Assembly: GCF_002775205.1 (NCBI RefSeq)
Contig: NC_036446.1
Coordinates: 15,190,565-15,254,564, forward strand
Length of the DNA stretch: 64,000 nucleotides
Source of the DNA: Xiphophorus maculatus
Taxonomy: Eukaryota; Chordata; Actinopteri; Cyprinodontiformes; Poeciliidae
Reading direction: 5' to 3'
The position numbers and the translations under genes were made by a program. This document shows, one piece after another, positions 47,061 through 60,115 of this stretch; the first letter of the stretch is position 1, and each line of letters begins with the position of its first letter. Under the pieces are notes generated by a model. It saw nothing but the letters and a program-made list of their open reading frames with translations, was not told where the DNA came from and searched no databases.

Positions 47061-49245
47061 TGTCCATCACACTAGAAGGTCCTTGTTGCCTTGCACTCCT
47101 TGGCGACTTCTTCAGGGTTAGCTGTAGACAAACAACAGCACGACGCACAGACATAAATGTTGTAAACCAGCTTTAAAGTGATCATGTCGCTTTCAAATCG
47201 TCAAAGTTTAACCACTCGTCTCGTAATCCAGCACCATTAATTTTTCCTGATTACAAATGTTAATTTAATTTAGTTAATTTGCTGATGCTCTTACTGCAGT
47301 CCATGTATTTTACATAGTCAGTTTACATTGTGCAAGTAGAATAAAGGCGTTGTTAAAATAATAAATATACTTAAAGATACAACCCAATGGTGTTTTTTAA
47401 ATTTTTTTTTAACAAAATCACAGTGCCAAAACAAAAGCATTAAAAAAAATAAAAATAAATCTATGTGCTTATTGTGAGTTTGGGTCAAATATACAGTAAA
47501 ATACATAAAAACTTGGCTGACCAGCAGGTCTGCGAACAACATTAGTAGATTTTGACTCGGATTCAGAATATAAATTGGACTTGAGAAAAAAAAGGGGTTC
47601 AATCTTGTTTGTTTGAGATGCAGATTTTACTCTGAAGATTTGAAAGACATGTTGGTGGAACTGAAGTCAGAAATATGTAGAACATCTTCAGACCTCTAAG
47701 TGGCCAAAACATTTTATTTATTTTTTATTCTTCTATTAATCAGCTCATAATCCTCTTTTACGTTTTCCATCCAGCTTGTTTCTATGCATTTGCCATTAAA
47801 ATGTTGTGGTATTAACATGTACAATGGCACAAAATGCAGCCTGAACTCATGCTACTTTAACTCACCCGAAGAGCTTCTCTCTAAGTGCTGAGCTTTGTAT
47901 TTTTTTTGTTTGTTTGGGTTTTTTTTACTTCTTCTCTATGCTGCTGATTGAAATGATGGACATTGAGTTTGCAGATGCATGAATGGTGGGAGCGCTGGGA
48001 AGATTGGGATCATTTGAATTCTGTCTGCCTAGTGATCATTTTTGGCTGTAGTTCTGCAGGAAACCTGGACCTGCTCTGTGTAAGCTGAACCAGTGGGATT
48101 GTTTTATTTCTTATTTTTCTTTCTTTTTTTTTTTTTTTGGTGAAATTGATCAGAATAACTATTGATAAGCAGAACTTCAAAAATGTCAAAGAAGCTAAAT
48201 GAAAAGCTGTGGAGGAGAGTTCCAAGCTGCCATCAGTGGTGCATTTGATTTTCTAGAACAAATGTTCACAGACAATACAAACCTAACAGGGTAATGAAGT
48301 GCGCCTTCCCAAGCAAGGTTCTCAAAATAAAAAGTGTTAAAAAGTTAAAAAGTGTGTTGGGGAAAGAAACCCTAAAAACTTTAAATCCTGCTGTTACAAC
48401 CTCACAAAAAGGTCAAAGTCAAGCTGATCAAAACCACCTTCGAAGGAGGAATTTGATCAAAACATGTGAGTAAAAAAAACATGGAAGATCTAACCTGAAA
48501 TGAACTCTGATCTGTTGCCTTTTGCCTACCGGAGACAGGAACTTGTTTTTGAAGGATGGCGGATTTTAGCTTGATTAAACAAACAAAGATGACTACATCT
48601 TTAAAGTGAGCCATACTTGAACCCCTCAAAGCAAATGTAGGAGACATGACACCGGATGTATCACATCTCAATGAGTGGGTGAAGGGACAGCTGAAGATTG
48701 CATCACTCTAAGCTCTTGTTGCTGCACTCTTTGACAACAGTGATCCTTGACCGCCTGATTTGTCTCTGGACAGGAAACACAGGAAGGAGCCCAAAAAGAA
48801 GATCCAGTACACAACTTCTGCCCCGAAAAGAGGAACAGTTGGAACAAGGCCCAGTTGAAGAGTTGGATTGTTTAATCCTTTTATTTTTATAAAATAAAAA
48901 CTAAATAAAAAAAACTGTCTTGTTTATCAAATGAAACTTTAGTGAGCAGAAGGGAATCCACCTGCCGGATTTCTAAACGTTAGTGTTTTTGACTTGTGAT
49001 TAGAAAGACTACCTCAACAGACATGAACATAAAGACTGCCTATAAAAAATAAAAACTTCCATCCATTATGTGAGTAATTTAGTATGAGAAAAGAGCTGCT
49101 CTGTTTCATATTTGAGAAAAACAAAACCTATGAGATGAAGAAGGTTCTGGATGGTGCAGGGGAAGAACAGGGGTGGGGTAAAGGTCTCAGAGGAGCCCAA
49201 GCAGGGGAACGTTAGCGCTCACACCTCAGTGCTCATTCTTCTTAC
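47061..49245. other. gene-free stretch
   Basis: No exon recognised. A moderately complex part at 48400-48880 has no matching domain. T-runs at about 48121-48138. Confidence 0.35.
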
Positions 49246-49247
49246 AT

Positions 49248-49272
49248 ATGTGTGTGTGTGTGTGTGTGCGCG
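49248..49272 (+). repeat. (TG)n tract
   Basis: About 11 TG units followed by CGCGCG, giving an alternating purine-pyrimidine stretch prone to Z-DNA. Confidence 0.8.
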
Positions 49273-50393
49273 CGTGAGCACGCCTGTGTGTTTGTGCATG
49301 CAAAGTACCGAAACGGCAGGATGTGGGTATCCGAAAAGGTGATTATTATGAGGTGAATGAAAGATACCTGGTAAAAATGGGTATTTTAACATTTCCTCTT
49401 AAATAAAAGCACGCTGCCTGTTTTTTTAATTTAAAAATGTCATTAAAAAAAGAGAACTGTTTTGAATGAAAGTTGGGAAGCAGTGGAATGTGAGAGGAAA
49501 AAATCACATGAAATCTGAGGTGTTGGAAATCATTAAAAAGACAAGCAAACAAAATAGATTCTGAAAATGGCAAAATTGCGTGCACTGTGCTTCAGAAAAG
49601 TTGTGATGGGGGTTGTGCACCGCAATGTCACTTCACTTCTTCTTTTAACAACTAAACAGTGTTTGGGATCCGAGATTAACTTGTGTTGATTTGAAAGTGA
49701 AAATATTTTGTTTGTTTATAGGATTTTAGCCTCTACAAGCTCAGGCCTCCTTTGTTTTGCCTTCTGTTTTCCTTTGTTGAAGTTTCTTGATTTTAAATAC
49801 AGAACCCCTTTATTATGTTACTAGAAAATTAAAACAGTCTTACTTGAAAAAAAAAATTATCTACACAACAGCATTTTTACATTTTCCCTGGTACTTTTTG
49901 AAATGTGCAAGTTTTTCAGATCATGCGCTCCAATTCACACCCACACTCTCAATGAGGCTCTCTTGTAAGTGAGAGAGACTGTAATGCTGATGACAAGTCA
50001 GATATTCCCCCTCCTTCTTCCCTGGAGGTGGCACTGTCCAATAGTTTCCAAAAAGGAATTTCTACATTTGATTCATAAGAGCTGGGGCATTTTTCCACTT
50101 CACGCCATTCCCCCTAACTGCAGAGGTGGCAAAGTTCACAGGAATTTAAGAAGCAAAACAATGACTTCCAGTACAGACAGGAGCCATTTTTATTCCAACC
50201 AATTTAGTTTATATTAACATAAATCAGGGAATTTTCTTTGGTGGCTCATTTTTTGATTTACACAAATATTCTTAAATGTCCTGATTTTTTATGGCAAAGA
50301 TTTTTGAAACTTTTAGCCACCTTGTAGGTTACTTTATTTTAAATTTATACTGGGTTTATGTTTTTGTTCATCCTAGATTTGCTAAAGGTAATG

Positions 50394-50492
<99 letters not shown>

Positions 50493-50496
50493 CAAA

Positions 50497-50539
<43 letters not shown>

Positions 50540-50541
50540 AA
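50394..50541 (+). repeat. compound microsatellite (AACT)n-(AAAT)n
   Basis: About 24 perfect units of a TAAC tetranucleotide (50394-50490) are followed by TACA and about 11 units of AAAT (50495-50541). The two arrays differ by a single base per unit, so the second may have arisen by point change and expansion. The perfection suggests high mutability. Confidence 0.95.
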
Positions 50542-53445
50542 GTTTGAGGAAGTGTAAGCGCGTTCAAATTCAAAACAAAAATCTTTTGACCACTGACTTT
50601 TCCAGTTCTCAAAATTTTCAGCTTTGTTTATTCAGTTTGATACACAGGATTAAACATTTTCTTCTACATTATATTTTAATTTCTTTCTCTACATACCCAT
50701 TACAGCAATTTCCTACATAATTATTTTATGTAAAGATTTTTTACACGATCTTGATTACTTGTCTGTATTGTTGTTCATGTGCTCCTCACAACTGGTGAAT
50801 TTTTGATTCATAGAGGAACAGAATCCTTGTGGCTTTTCAAAACTCTGTTTCTAATTATAAGGAGTGAGTGAATAGATCGGATTAAATACGCAACCTGCTT
50901 CTGAGTTATCTGCCATGACTCTGGCAGCAGGTGTTGATGGAATTTTAAAATTTGCTCTAAATTGGTCCCAGTGCAGCTGAAGGAGCTGTCGACCACAGAC
51001 CTTAGCAGAAACTACAGTCACGTTGCATACTTCCTCCTTTAAAATACCAGGCTCCAAAAATGACCGACACATGATCATGGTGGAATTACCTGCTAATACC
51101 ACCACCTTTTAAGCAGGAGCTTTGTTAATAAAATCAACAATTAGTTGGGCAGTCTGAGCCTGTTCATTTCTTTGCTACATGCATGTGGCCTGAGAAAAAT
51201 CACGATGCTCCAAAGAAATGTATTTTTATTTAGTAAAGTGTATTTGGAGAAACATACAGCTCCGTCTTGCTGAGAGAAGAAAAATAGTGAAAAATTTACA
51301 GCAACCCTATAAGCTGCTGAGGTGTATTTTTATCTCTAAATTTGCATGTTTCTCTGTGAGGCTGGGCCCACTTGAAGAAGAGCAACGGCGGCAGTCCATG
51401 AAAGCGTTGATGCAGAACTTCTATGGCTGGTTAATCATGATAGTTCTCATAGTTTGCCGTGCACATCAATAGACGGGGGGAAATCCTACTTATGTAACTT
51501 AGGGGTTGGAAAATGTTCTCATGTCATAAGAGGGCATGAAAACAAGGCAAGGGCAAAGTGAAACTTATAAAAAAAGGGGAAACACCTAATTCATAAAACT
51601 TGGTCTCTTTGTGAGGAATTTTATTAATCTTTAAGTTATTTTGTTGCACAAAGCATTTTCAGAGTGAAAGAAATATTCAATTTTAACTGGCTGCTGAATT
51701 GTTGTGCATCACAACTTTGTACTGCCATCTAGTGGCAAACGATAAAAATGTAAACTCTGTTCCTTTGTTTCTTTGTTTCTCTCTCTCTTTCCATTTATGT
51801 GATTTTTCCTTCCTTTTCCTGTAATACTTCATCCATTGATTTTATCCTGTTTTTATTTTTCACTTAGATTTGAAAGAAGCCAACAAATGATTGGTATGCA
51901 AAATAAATAAATTAATAAATAGAAAACGAACAGGATCATAGAGCAAAGTTGTCATTATGAAAAGATATCAATGGCCTTAAGTTTTAGCTCAGGAAAATCA
52001 GATCATATCTGTATCTCGTGTAGGCGGTCAGAGTAATTTTTGCAGCAGTCACAGAACAGAGAGGTCACACATGTGACCACAACAACACAGACATGTCTCA
52101 CTGTCAGCCATGACGCATGCACTTTACAATCAGTTTTTCTTTGGTTGACTGAAACTTTTTACTGATCAAAATGATAAAACAATTGATACTATGTATTTTG
52201 CAATAGCTGAAGCACATTTTCTTTTTATGTATTTCGTCTTTGTTGGTGCATTTGCTTATATTTTGACATTTTCAGCTGCAGAAATAACGTAGACTCTCTT
52301 TGAAGTTAAAACCATTGAGGAGGAAACTCAGTTTGTGGTTTTGTGGATTCTCAAGTCTGATCTTATCTACAAACCAGTCATCCCATAAAACCACAACTGA
52401 TAAGAGAAAAATCGTCATGAATCACTACTTGAATCTTTACAAAAGTGAATATTGAAACCGTTGTTTTACCGAGGAACGCAGTGTGAGGTTTTAAGACTTT
52501 TGGACTGAATCAGTAAACTGAATATTTGCCAAACTTCGACTGAGTCACACACCTTGCTGATGCTGATGCACAGCTGTAGGAGTCTCTGAGTATTTGTTTA
52601 CTAAATTACTAAGATGTTCCATAATTATCCCAGCCAGAATTGTTACCTGATCTATACGGAATGACTCACTGATCCTAATTGAATAGTTGGCAGAGAGTGC
52701 TGGTGGTGACAATGTGCACTCAGTCCATAAACCATCAGTCACGGTTTTTAGTCCCATTAGACACTGTATTTACACAGAAAAGTTGAATCAACTAATGGAT
52801 AACCTTTACCACGTGTCCTTGTTGCATCTGTGTGGGAAAAGTAGGCGCAGTTGTTTTTTCAGTGTTATTTGTGGCATGAAATGAAGAGTTCCTTCAAATT
52901 TTGGGGATGTGAGACTACCTTTTGTGGTATGAACAAGCATGTTTCTATGAGAAAGGGGCTTTTTTTCTGCTTGTGCCTTGTGTGAAAAGAGATTCGTTTT
53001 TTTGTTGTTGTCTTTTTTAGTTTAGTTTAGTTTAGTTTTTTATTGCAAAAAACAGTTCAGTCAAAAACCAGTAGGTGAAATTTCAGCAGGGTCTTTTGTT
53101 TGAAGAAAACTAAAACTTTGTCGAACATGTCGAATAAAATGCAATACGGTACAGCTATGATAAGCACCAGACTTCACGACCCTGCAAGGAACTATTATCA
53201 AGTATTGATAAAAGATGTATCTATGGCTGAATGGCCTGAACACAATCACATCTCCATCATCACTTAACAATATATTATCATGCTTTCTGATTATAAAGAG
53301 TGACTGTAAATTTGTTTATAAACTGCGCTGGGAATTAAACTATTTACCGTCTTACTGAATTTTTCCAGTTATGCTTTCTTGTCAAATGTAAATGTTTCAT
53401 ACCACCAAAGTAAATATAATTTCAGACAAATAATCTTTTGAGAGA
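50542..53445. other. gene-free stretch with a CTCF-like motif
   Basis: No exon recognised. A minus-strand open frame at 50851-51105 has no domain I know and is probably part of an old repeat. CTGCCATCTAGTGG at 51722-51735 is, on the minus strand, a full CTCF core (CCACTAGATGGCAG). A (TTTAG)4 run lies at about 53017-53036. Confidence 0.4.
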
Positions 53446-53449
53446 GTAA

Positions 53450-54190
53450 TACTCCCCCCAAAAAGAGAATTTCATAAGTGAAGTGAAAAACTATTTAAAC
53501 CAACCTGGCACCATGTGAAAAATCCCCCAAGAAAAAAACTAGAACAACATCTAAAGCACCGCAGGCTTCACTTGCCTCAGTGTTCATCATATAACCATAT
53601 GAAAGTGGCTGGGAGAAAGTGTCATCGGACTCCGAGGTCACTGCTGATGAGAAGAACACAAAGACTCGTCTCACATTGGCCAAAAAAACGTCTTGAAAAT
53701 ATTGTTTCATCTGAGGAGACAAAAGCAGAACATTTTGGCAAGTGTGTGTTGTGTTACATCTTGTTTAAAACTAAAGCAGTGTTTCAGAGAAATAGAATTA
53801 TACAAACCAGCAAATTTGGTGTTGGAAGTGTGACGGTGAGGGGCTGCTTTGCTGTTTGAGAACATGGACAAAGTGACATAATTGTTGAAACCAAGAGTCT
53901 TGGTTGTTCTACCTGAAAACCCTAAAAGAGAATATTTGGTCTTTTGATGGAAAATCCACCAAAACACATCAACATGCCCACCTTTGAATATCAAGGTCTT
54001 AAAGTGGCCTAGTGAAAGTCTAGACTGACTGAAATCAGTTTGAGATGCTATGGTATGACCTTAAATCCTCTACCAATAGTAAGCAGGCAACCAGAAAGAA
54101 AGTTGCCTGCAACTGAAAACAAGTTGCCTTCCATCGTGTTCCTTAGTGTTGTACAACTCTGGAGGAGAGAGCTGTGTCTTTTATAGATTC
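53450..54190 (+). mobile_element. Tc1-like transposon relic
   Basis: Starts with AACTATTTAAACCAACCTGG (near 53490), a usual inner end of a fish Tc1 element. Then comes a decayed transposase with GTTTCATCTGAGGAGACAAA ('SDET' block, near 53704), GGAAGTGTGACGGTGAGGGG ('GSV..RG') and AGTTTGAGATGCTATGGTAT (the 'W' block near 54036). Stops throughout. Confidence 0.7.
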
Positions 54191-55600
54191 CATCCTCCAA
54201 TCCTTACAGTCAGGCCAAAGCAGCTGATGGGGTTGTCAACTTCCTCACTGCGTCCTCAATCAGCAGAAATCTACTGCAGAGTAGAAAAAGGACCATGTTC
54301 ATCCTGCTGAGCCCCTCTGGGGGCTGAATTACGATTTCCTGAGTGACGGCGAGGCCTGGGAAATTGGTCTGAATGGCCATCCATAAGGGTGTCTGCATCC
54401 TCCAGAACAATGTGGTGACCCCTGGGAACTAAGAAGGTCAGACAAGGGAAGGTTTCCACCCTCATGTTCATACACATATATCAAAAACATACGCGCTTCA
54501 CACACAGAAGCGCACACACACAGGCACGCAGATACACAAAAGCACACTTATAGGTAGTCTAAGTAAAAACAGAAGAGATAAAATCTCTTTACCTTTGATA
54601 AGTCTCAGCAGACTAACTCAAATAAACCTCTCCAAAAGGAAAAGAGCTAAAAGAAACCCACTCCTGCTTTTATGTTCCCTTGTTGTGTGATACAGTTGTC
54701 TTGGAGACTACAGATAGCCGGAGCCCCACAATAAACTGATCCTGTATCAGGCTGCTAGTCGTTAAGCTCCGCTGTAGGTGGAAAAGTTATAAAGTTGTGC
54801 GTAGACTAAAAGATGAGATTTCTCCGTATCTCTGTCTGGAAGCCTAACAGATCTGGATTTAGTCTGACCCCAGACCTCCTACATACATGTCTTGCTGTTC
54901 ACCGCCCCCTGCCTAACACTCCTTTCTCTATCATCTATCATTTCAGCAGGACCACACACACATGCGTGACATACACAAACACACACGCACACACACTCTT
55001 GATTAACCTCACGCAAATTCAAAGTCATCCCTCTGAGGTGGCAATGACTGTGAATAATACCTACATTATGTGCGGAGTTGGAAATGAGACTAACGTTTTA
55101 TTATTCAGGTAGTGCACATGAGAAAACATGTATTCATTTGGAAAAAATGTCTTCTCTGTGGGATATTTGGTGCCTGTAAAACATGAGCGCAGCTCTTACG
55201 TAGGTAGATCAACTCACTCCCCACTCTCTAATTGTGATCTACATCACTGGGTTTCCCTCCACAACCCCCTTCGCAGTACAGATGTGGTGCAGAGAGCCAG
55301 ACTGGTGGTCATTCCGAACGCAATTTCCTGTAATAGAAGAGCGCTTTGAGACAATGAGCTCAGAGAAAGCCGATACCAGCCAGAGATACCCAGCGCACCG
55401 GGGAATTCTTCCCTCGAATGACCCCAAAAAAACACTGCTCAAACATATTCACCAACATTTGGGGCTTGTTTTATCCCTACTTAATGTGAAGACTGTTAAA
55501 CAACGTTGAAACCACGCAAAGAAATGCATTAAGTTAAAGGTTTGGTTGCATAAGTTTAAGGATGTGCTTATGACCGCAGATTGGCTTTTTTTGTTAGTAA
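54191..55600. other. gene-free region with CA repeats and a non-repetitive block
   Basis: CA-rich tracts at about 54499-54540 and 54951-54995. The block 55190-55430 is non-repetitive and relatively GC-rich with no splice-bounded exon. It is a candidate regulatory element. CACCGCCCCCTGCCTA near 54901 resembles an inverted CTCF core. Confidence 0.35.
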
Positions 55601-55819
55601 AGCAAGAGAAGAACATCTCTTTGATTGCTTTTTCTAATTTTCTTTCTTACATTGAGCATTAGTCAGTCCGACTGTAGCTCCAGACCTGCTCTAACCGTGA
55701 CCCCTAACAGCTCTCACCTTTCCCACGTTGACAGATCTCCTTCTTGTTTTTCTCTTCTGTGGCTGCAGATATATTTCTTGATGGATGGACCAAAACAAAG
55801 GACAATAATTCATAATAAC

Positions 55820-56350
55820 CTGTTAGTGAAAAACTATTCAAACCAACCTGGCACCATGTGAAATGCAGAGGTTCACCTTCCAACAGGACAACACAATCTG
55901 ATACAGCGAAACATGAGCTACAATCAGATGGATCAAGGTACTTTCAGTTTAATAGTTTTTCTACTCTACAAAACTGAAGATCAGTGGTAAAACCTCAACG
56001 CTTGATGTTCACAGATGCTCCTCATCAAACTAAGCTTGATATTTGTTTTTGAAAGAATAGGAGAATTTTTTTTTTTTTTTCTAGATTGCAAACTTGATAG
56101 CGACATACCAGTTGTCACTGCACAGGTGGTTCAGCTAGCATTGCTGGATACCAATGCTAGCCACATTTTTCAGACCTTTATTTGTAAACAATTATGAAAA
56201 TTATTTGTCCATTTTCTCTTCAGAACTATCCTGTATTTTGTGTTGCTTTTCACATAAAATCCTGTTAAAATACAATGAAGTTGACTGAAACAGGACAAAA
56301 GGTTAAAAAAAAAGTTCAAGCTGAAAGAATATGTTTGCAAAGGGCTGTAC
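55820..56350 (+). mobile_element. Tc1-like transposon relic, internally deleted
   Basis: AAACCAACCTGGCACCATGT (55840) repeats the inner end seen near 53500. Directly after it, GCAGAGGTTCACCTTCCAAC (55865; 'RRFTFQQDN' with the catalytic Asp) follows with little between, so most of the N-terminal half is missing. The far end near 56330 (TGCAAAGGGCTGTACTGTGG) resembles a terminus. Confidence 0.65.
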
Positions 56351-56359
56351 TGTGGCTGT

Positions 56360-57220
56360 ATAATATATCCTCTGACTAGGATTAGAGGAGTGAAAGACTA
56401 ATTAACATTTGTTTCAAAGTTACGTCTGCTCAATAGTTTATGGACTAGTCTGCTCAAACGTCCTCCTCATGGTGGAGCTAGAGGAAAAGTTAGGGAACAA
56501 TGAGTGAGTTCAAGAGATTTTTTGGTTGTTTACTAGGTTTTTTCAGACCTTTGAACAACTTTTGAAAAAAAAAAAAATTTTCTATAATGTAATTCACCCT
56601 TGAGCTTTTCTTGGGAAAAAGTGTCTTTAAAAAATGGACATCCAAAAATTTTAAGAGAAAAATTAGAATTTGTATTTCTTTGTCATTTTGTGTTAACCGT
56701 CTTCGACGTCAACCTTTCAAGTGTTTACATTGCATCATTATATAGTGCCGCAGTCTTCTGTGCGTAGGAGCTCCATGACGAACACAACCTCAAGTGTTTA
56801 GCCTTCTTGTACTCCTGGAGGCTTCGGCAGAGCCAGCAGATTACTGTCTTGCATAAGCTTCAGCATCAAGTCACAGGATGTTGATAACATCCAGCAAAAC
56901 TCCATCTCTCTCAATAAGGCCGTGCATTTCTTTCTTTCTCCCTCTACCTTTCCACCCACACACAGCAGACGGGGATTCGGTAAACGAAAACCAACACAAG
57001 ATGAGAATGTGCGTCGGTGAATTTCGTAATGGGCCACAAGAATAGCTATAAATGCCTGCTGCTCTAATCACCCTGTTTGATTTATTACCAGCACCACATA
57101 ATCGTCATTATTGTAGTGGGCAGGATGACGTCCTGTCCTGATTGCTAAAGAGTTTAAGAATTTGAAGAAAGAAGCAAAACCTCCAGGATCTTCTCTTCAG
57201 TTTGTTTGACCTCTTTCTTC
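56360..57220. other. gene-free stretch
   Basis: A somewhat complex block at 56740-57070 has no splice-bounded exon. Otherwise AT-rich, with A-run near 56563. No support for a gene. Confidence 0.35.
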
Positions 57221-57227
57221 AATAGTG

Positions 57228-58465
57228 GAGTGAAAAAATGTTTGCACCCTTACAAATTTTTAATAACCCTTATTAAATCATGATTTATGTGTGATTAATC
57301 ACATTTTCAACTTCAACAACTAACCCAAGCTTGAGTACCATCAATCCTACAGAGTCAAGAAATGACCTAAATTGAACTTGTCTGACAACTGGAATTTGGC
57401 TAAAATATTTCAAAATGTAACGCGAAATTCAACATATACCCATCAGTCATCAGAAAAAGCCACAAAGGTTTCAGCAAACCACAGGGACAGCCTTTGTCTA
57501 CAAAATGAGAAGAGATACAACAATGGTGAACACTCTCAGGAAAAACTGTCGAGCCAAAATTACTCCAAGAGTGCAATAATATTTTTTTTAGAAAGTCAAA
57601 AAAGAATCCAGTACATCTAATGCCCTGATGAAGATGACTCAACAATAAGAAAACTACTGGGGAAAACGAATTCCAATGCCACATCTACAGCTGACTGAAA
57701 GAAGCAGAAAAGGTTAATATTATATCATTACAATTCCCAAGACATATAGAAAATTATTCTGTGGTCTGATGAGACAAAAACGGAACCTTTGGATCATCTG
57801 GCATAAAACAAACAAATCCTTTCAGGAACAAAAGATAATGGCAGTCAAATATGTGGCAGCAGTGATTAAATGGGACTGTTTTGCAGCTTTAAGACTTAGT
57901 AGATTTGCTGTAAGAAAGGGAACCATGAATTCTGGGCTCTACCAGAAAATCCAGAGGAAACATGTGAGGCCACTATGCGGGCAGTTCTTCACCATGAGCT
58001 CAAGTGTTATGCATCAGGACAATAATCCAAAGCCCACTTGAAAGTCCATCCCTAAATGCCTCAAATAAAACAAAATTAATGTTGGGAAGGGGCCTAGTCA
58101 AAGGCTGGATTTATATCAGATTGACCAGCCAATTCACAAAACCCTCCAACCTGTGGACCAAAATTCATCCACTGCAAGGTAAAAGACTCATCACCATTTG
58201 TTGCAGCCACTAGATGGCAGTTTCTATGCTTCAAGGGCATTTACATTTTCCAGATGGAGAAAGTTTAGTTTCAACAGCTTATTTCCCTATACTAGCTGAA
58301 TAATCATTTCAAAACCTTTTTTTTAGCATTTACTCAGGCTATCTCTGTTCAATATTTATATTTTCTTTGATGATATATTAAGTTTAAAAAAAAAAAAACT
58401 TAATATATATAAAAAAAACTGAGGAAATTTCTGAGGGGGCAAATATTTTTTTTCACATCTCCATA
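57228..58465 (+). mobile_element. Tc1/mariner transposon, full-length outline, inactive
   Basis: Ends match as imperfect inverted repeats: GTGAAAAAATGTTTGCACCC (57230) and, inverted, the end at 58436-58460 (GGGGGCAAATATTTTTTTTC). Inside, the plus strand retains GTGGTCTGATGAGACAAAAA (57761; 'WSDETK'), AGGACAATAATCCAAAGCCC (58016; 'QDNxPKP' with the catalytic Asp) and a decayed 'pSLNPIE' region. Length about 1.24 kb fits a Tc1 element. Stops and frameshifts break the transposase. Confidence 0.8.
58207..58220 (+). promoter_or_regulatory. strong CTCF-like motif within a Tc1 relic
   Basis: CCACTAGATGGCAG matches the CTCF core consensus at every position. It lies inside the transposon at 57228-58465. 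It is the same 14-mer, inverted, as the motif at 51722-51735. Motif only. Confidence 0.5.
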
Positions 58466-58469
58466 ACCT

Positions 58470-59400
58470 GTTTTTTGCCTTTGATTTCAACAGGGTAAAA
58501 CCTATTTATAGGCGTCACCAGTAAAGTCCAACTTGAAGCTAATTAATCATGCAGGTCATCGGTTCTCAGCAGCCACATATAAATTTGTTCCCTTCTCTCT
58601 GACATTAGATGGAGTGTGAGGGTTATTCTGCGTTTACTCGTACGCCTCCCGCAGGTTGGCAGCTGTCCAGGACTGCTCAAGCCCTTCGTCAGGTCCGGGA
58701 CTTTAGGAAAGATCTTCTAGGCCTGATTACAAAAGTGTCACAGAATGACAGATGAAAGCTCTAAAGAGCTCTATCTTTAGCTCTGGGTAAGGCTGTCTCT
58801 GCTCCAGACTCCACTTGGCTCTTAAAGGCAGAATAGCAGGACGAAGAGGAAAGGAAGGACAGGGGAGAAAAAATAAGTCACTTCTTGGGAAGAAAGTCGC
58901 CTCTATGAGTGTGGAGTTTTTGTTGAATTATTGTTAATCAAAAACAAACACATGTGTAGAAACAACAGCAACAGATTTCCAAACGGGAAATCTTTATTCA
59001 TGACCAAGTGTTAATAATGACTAATCTATGTACATCTAAAGATTCATCCATATTGTTTCTGAATAAGACAAGGCAGGATTTTCCCCCTTTGTGTCTGCCT
59101 CCCCCCCTTCATGCCTCTGTTGGTTTAACCCTGGTGGGCAGCAGGCAGACCTGACAGCACCCAGACACTCTCATGTGATTTATAGTGTGCTCTGAGAGTG
59201 CAGAAGAGATGACCACTCCGATTTGACCTCTGCCATCTTATCAGCCACTCATCAAGAAGCAGAAAACACTCAGACTCGTTGTCGCTTACTCATCCAACAC
59301 TCGTACGGAGGGAGAGCTGAACATTGTTAGGTTAAAATGTTTGCATCTCTTCTATTTTGTCCTCTTGCAAAGGACCTTGAAACAATGAGTAAGATGGAAA
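58470..59400. other. non-repetitive blocks, candidate regulatory DNA
   Basis: The parts at 58490-58800 and 59060-59330 are of higher complexity and free of recognised repeats, with no splice-bounded frame. Candidate conserved non-coding elements, about 20 kb past irf8. No motif set is decisive. Confidence 0.35.
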
Positions 59401-60102
59401 AATTTTGCAGTCAGCTTTACACAAAGTGTACTTTCCCAGATTTTCAAAAAGAGCGTCACTTGTAGCTTCTCATGCTTGAAAATTCAGATTGTGCATGACT
59501 TCTTTTTGTTTTCTGTAATTTACTGAATCGCTGCAAAGCATGACTCCAACAAGGGGACCCAACTTAAGTTCAGTATTATATTTCTATTTATTAGTAGCAA
59601 AAATAAGAATTTTACCATTTTTATTTTTATCAGAATTCCAGAAATCCCAAAACAATAGGAATATTTTTGGATTGGAATCTTGTTACTAATTAATGCTTCT
59701 TTAAATGATGGGTATCGTTGTCAGTAGGAATACTCAGCCACTTACCTATTTCTGTTGTAAAGTCCATGGCTTTACGGGCTGCTTCTCTTTCTGAATTAAA
59801 ATAAAGGCTGCCCACCTTTCTGTAAAGCATGATAAATTGCATCACCAGTCACACACATTGTTTGATAATGTGCCACATGTGTGTTTTCCATATATATATT
59901 TTTTTTACCGTAACAATACTGCTCACAATAAAGAGAGACTATTTGTTGCTGCAGAACTCAGATGTTCCCAGCTACCCCTTTAGAAGTGTGCAGAGAGCAG
60001 CTGAGACTCAGTACTATCAGTTTCTTACAAGAATCAATAACAATATGGAGCCCTTCAAAACTTGTAAAATGTATTTTAGTGTGAAAGACCAGCAGCTTCT
60101 GG

Positions 60103-60115
60103 CCAGTAGGGGGAG
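60103..60115 (+). promoter_or_regulatory. CTCF-like motif
   Basis: CCAGTAGGGGGAG is a near-perfect CTCF core, same orientation as the one at 58207. Motif only. Confidence 0.45.

Noticed and set aside
50394-50541. Possible CRISPR-like array
   Set aside because: Units are 4 bases with no spacers; this is a microsatellite in a vertebrate genome.
53515-53859. 114-codon basic open frame in the distal desert
   Set aside because: Lies within a Tc1 relic; basic composition comes from the decayed DNA-binding part of the transposase.
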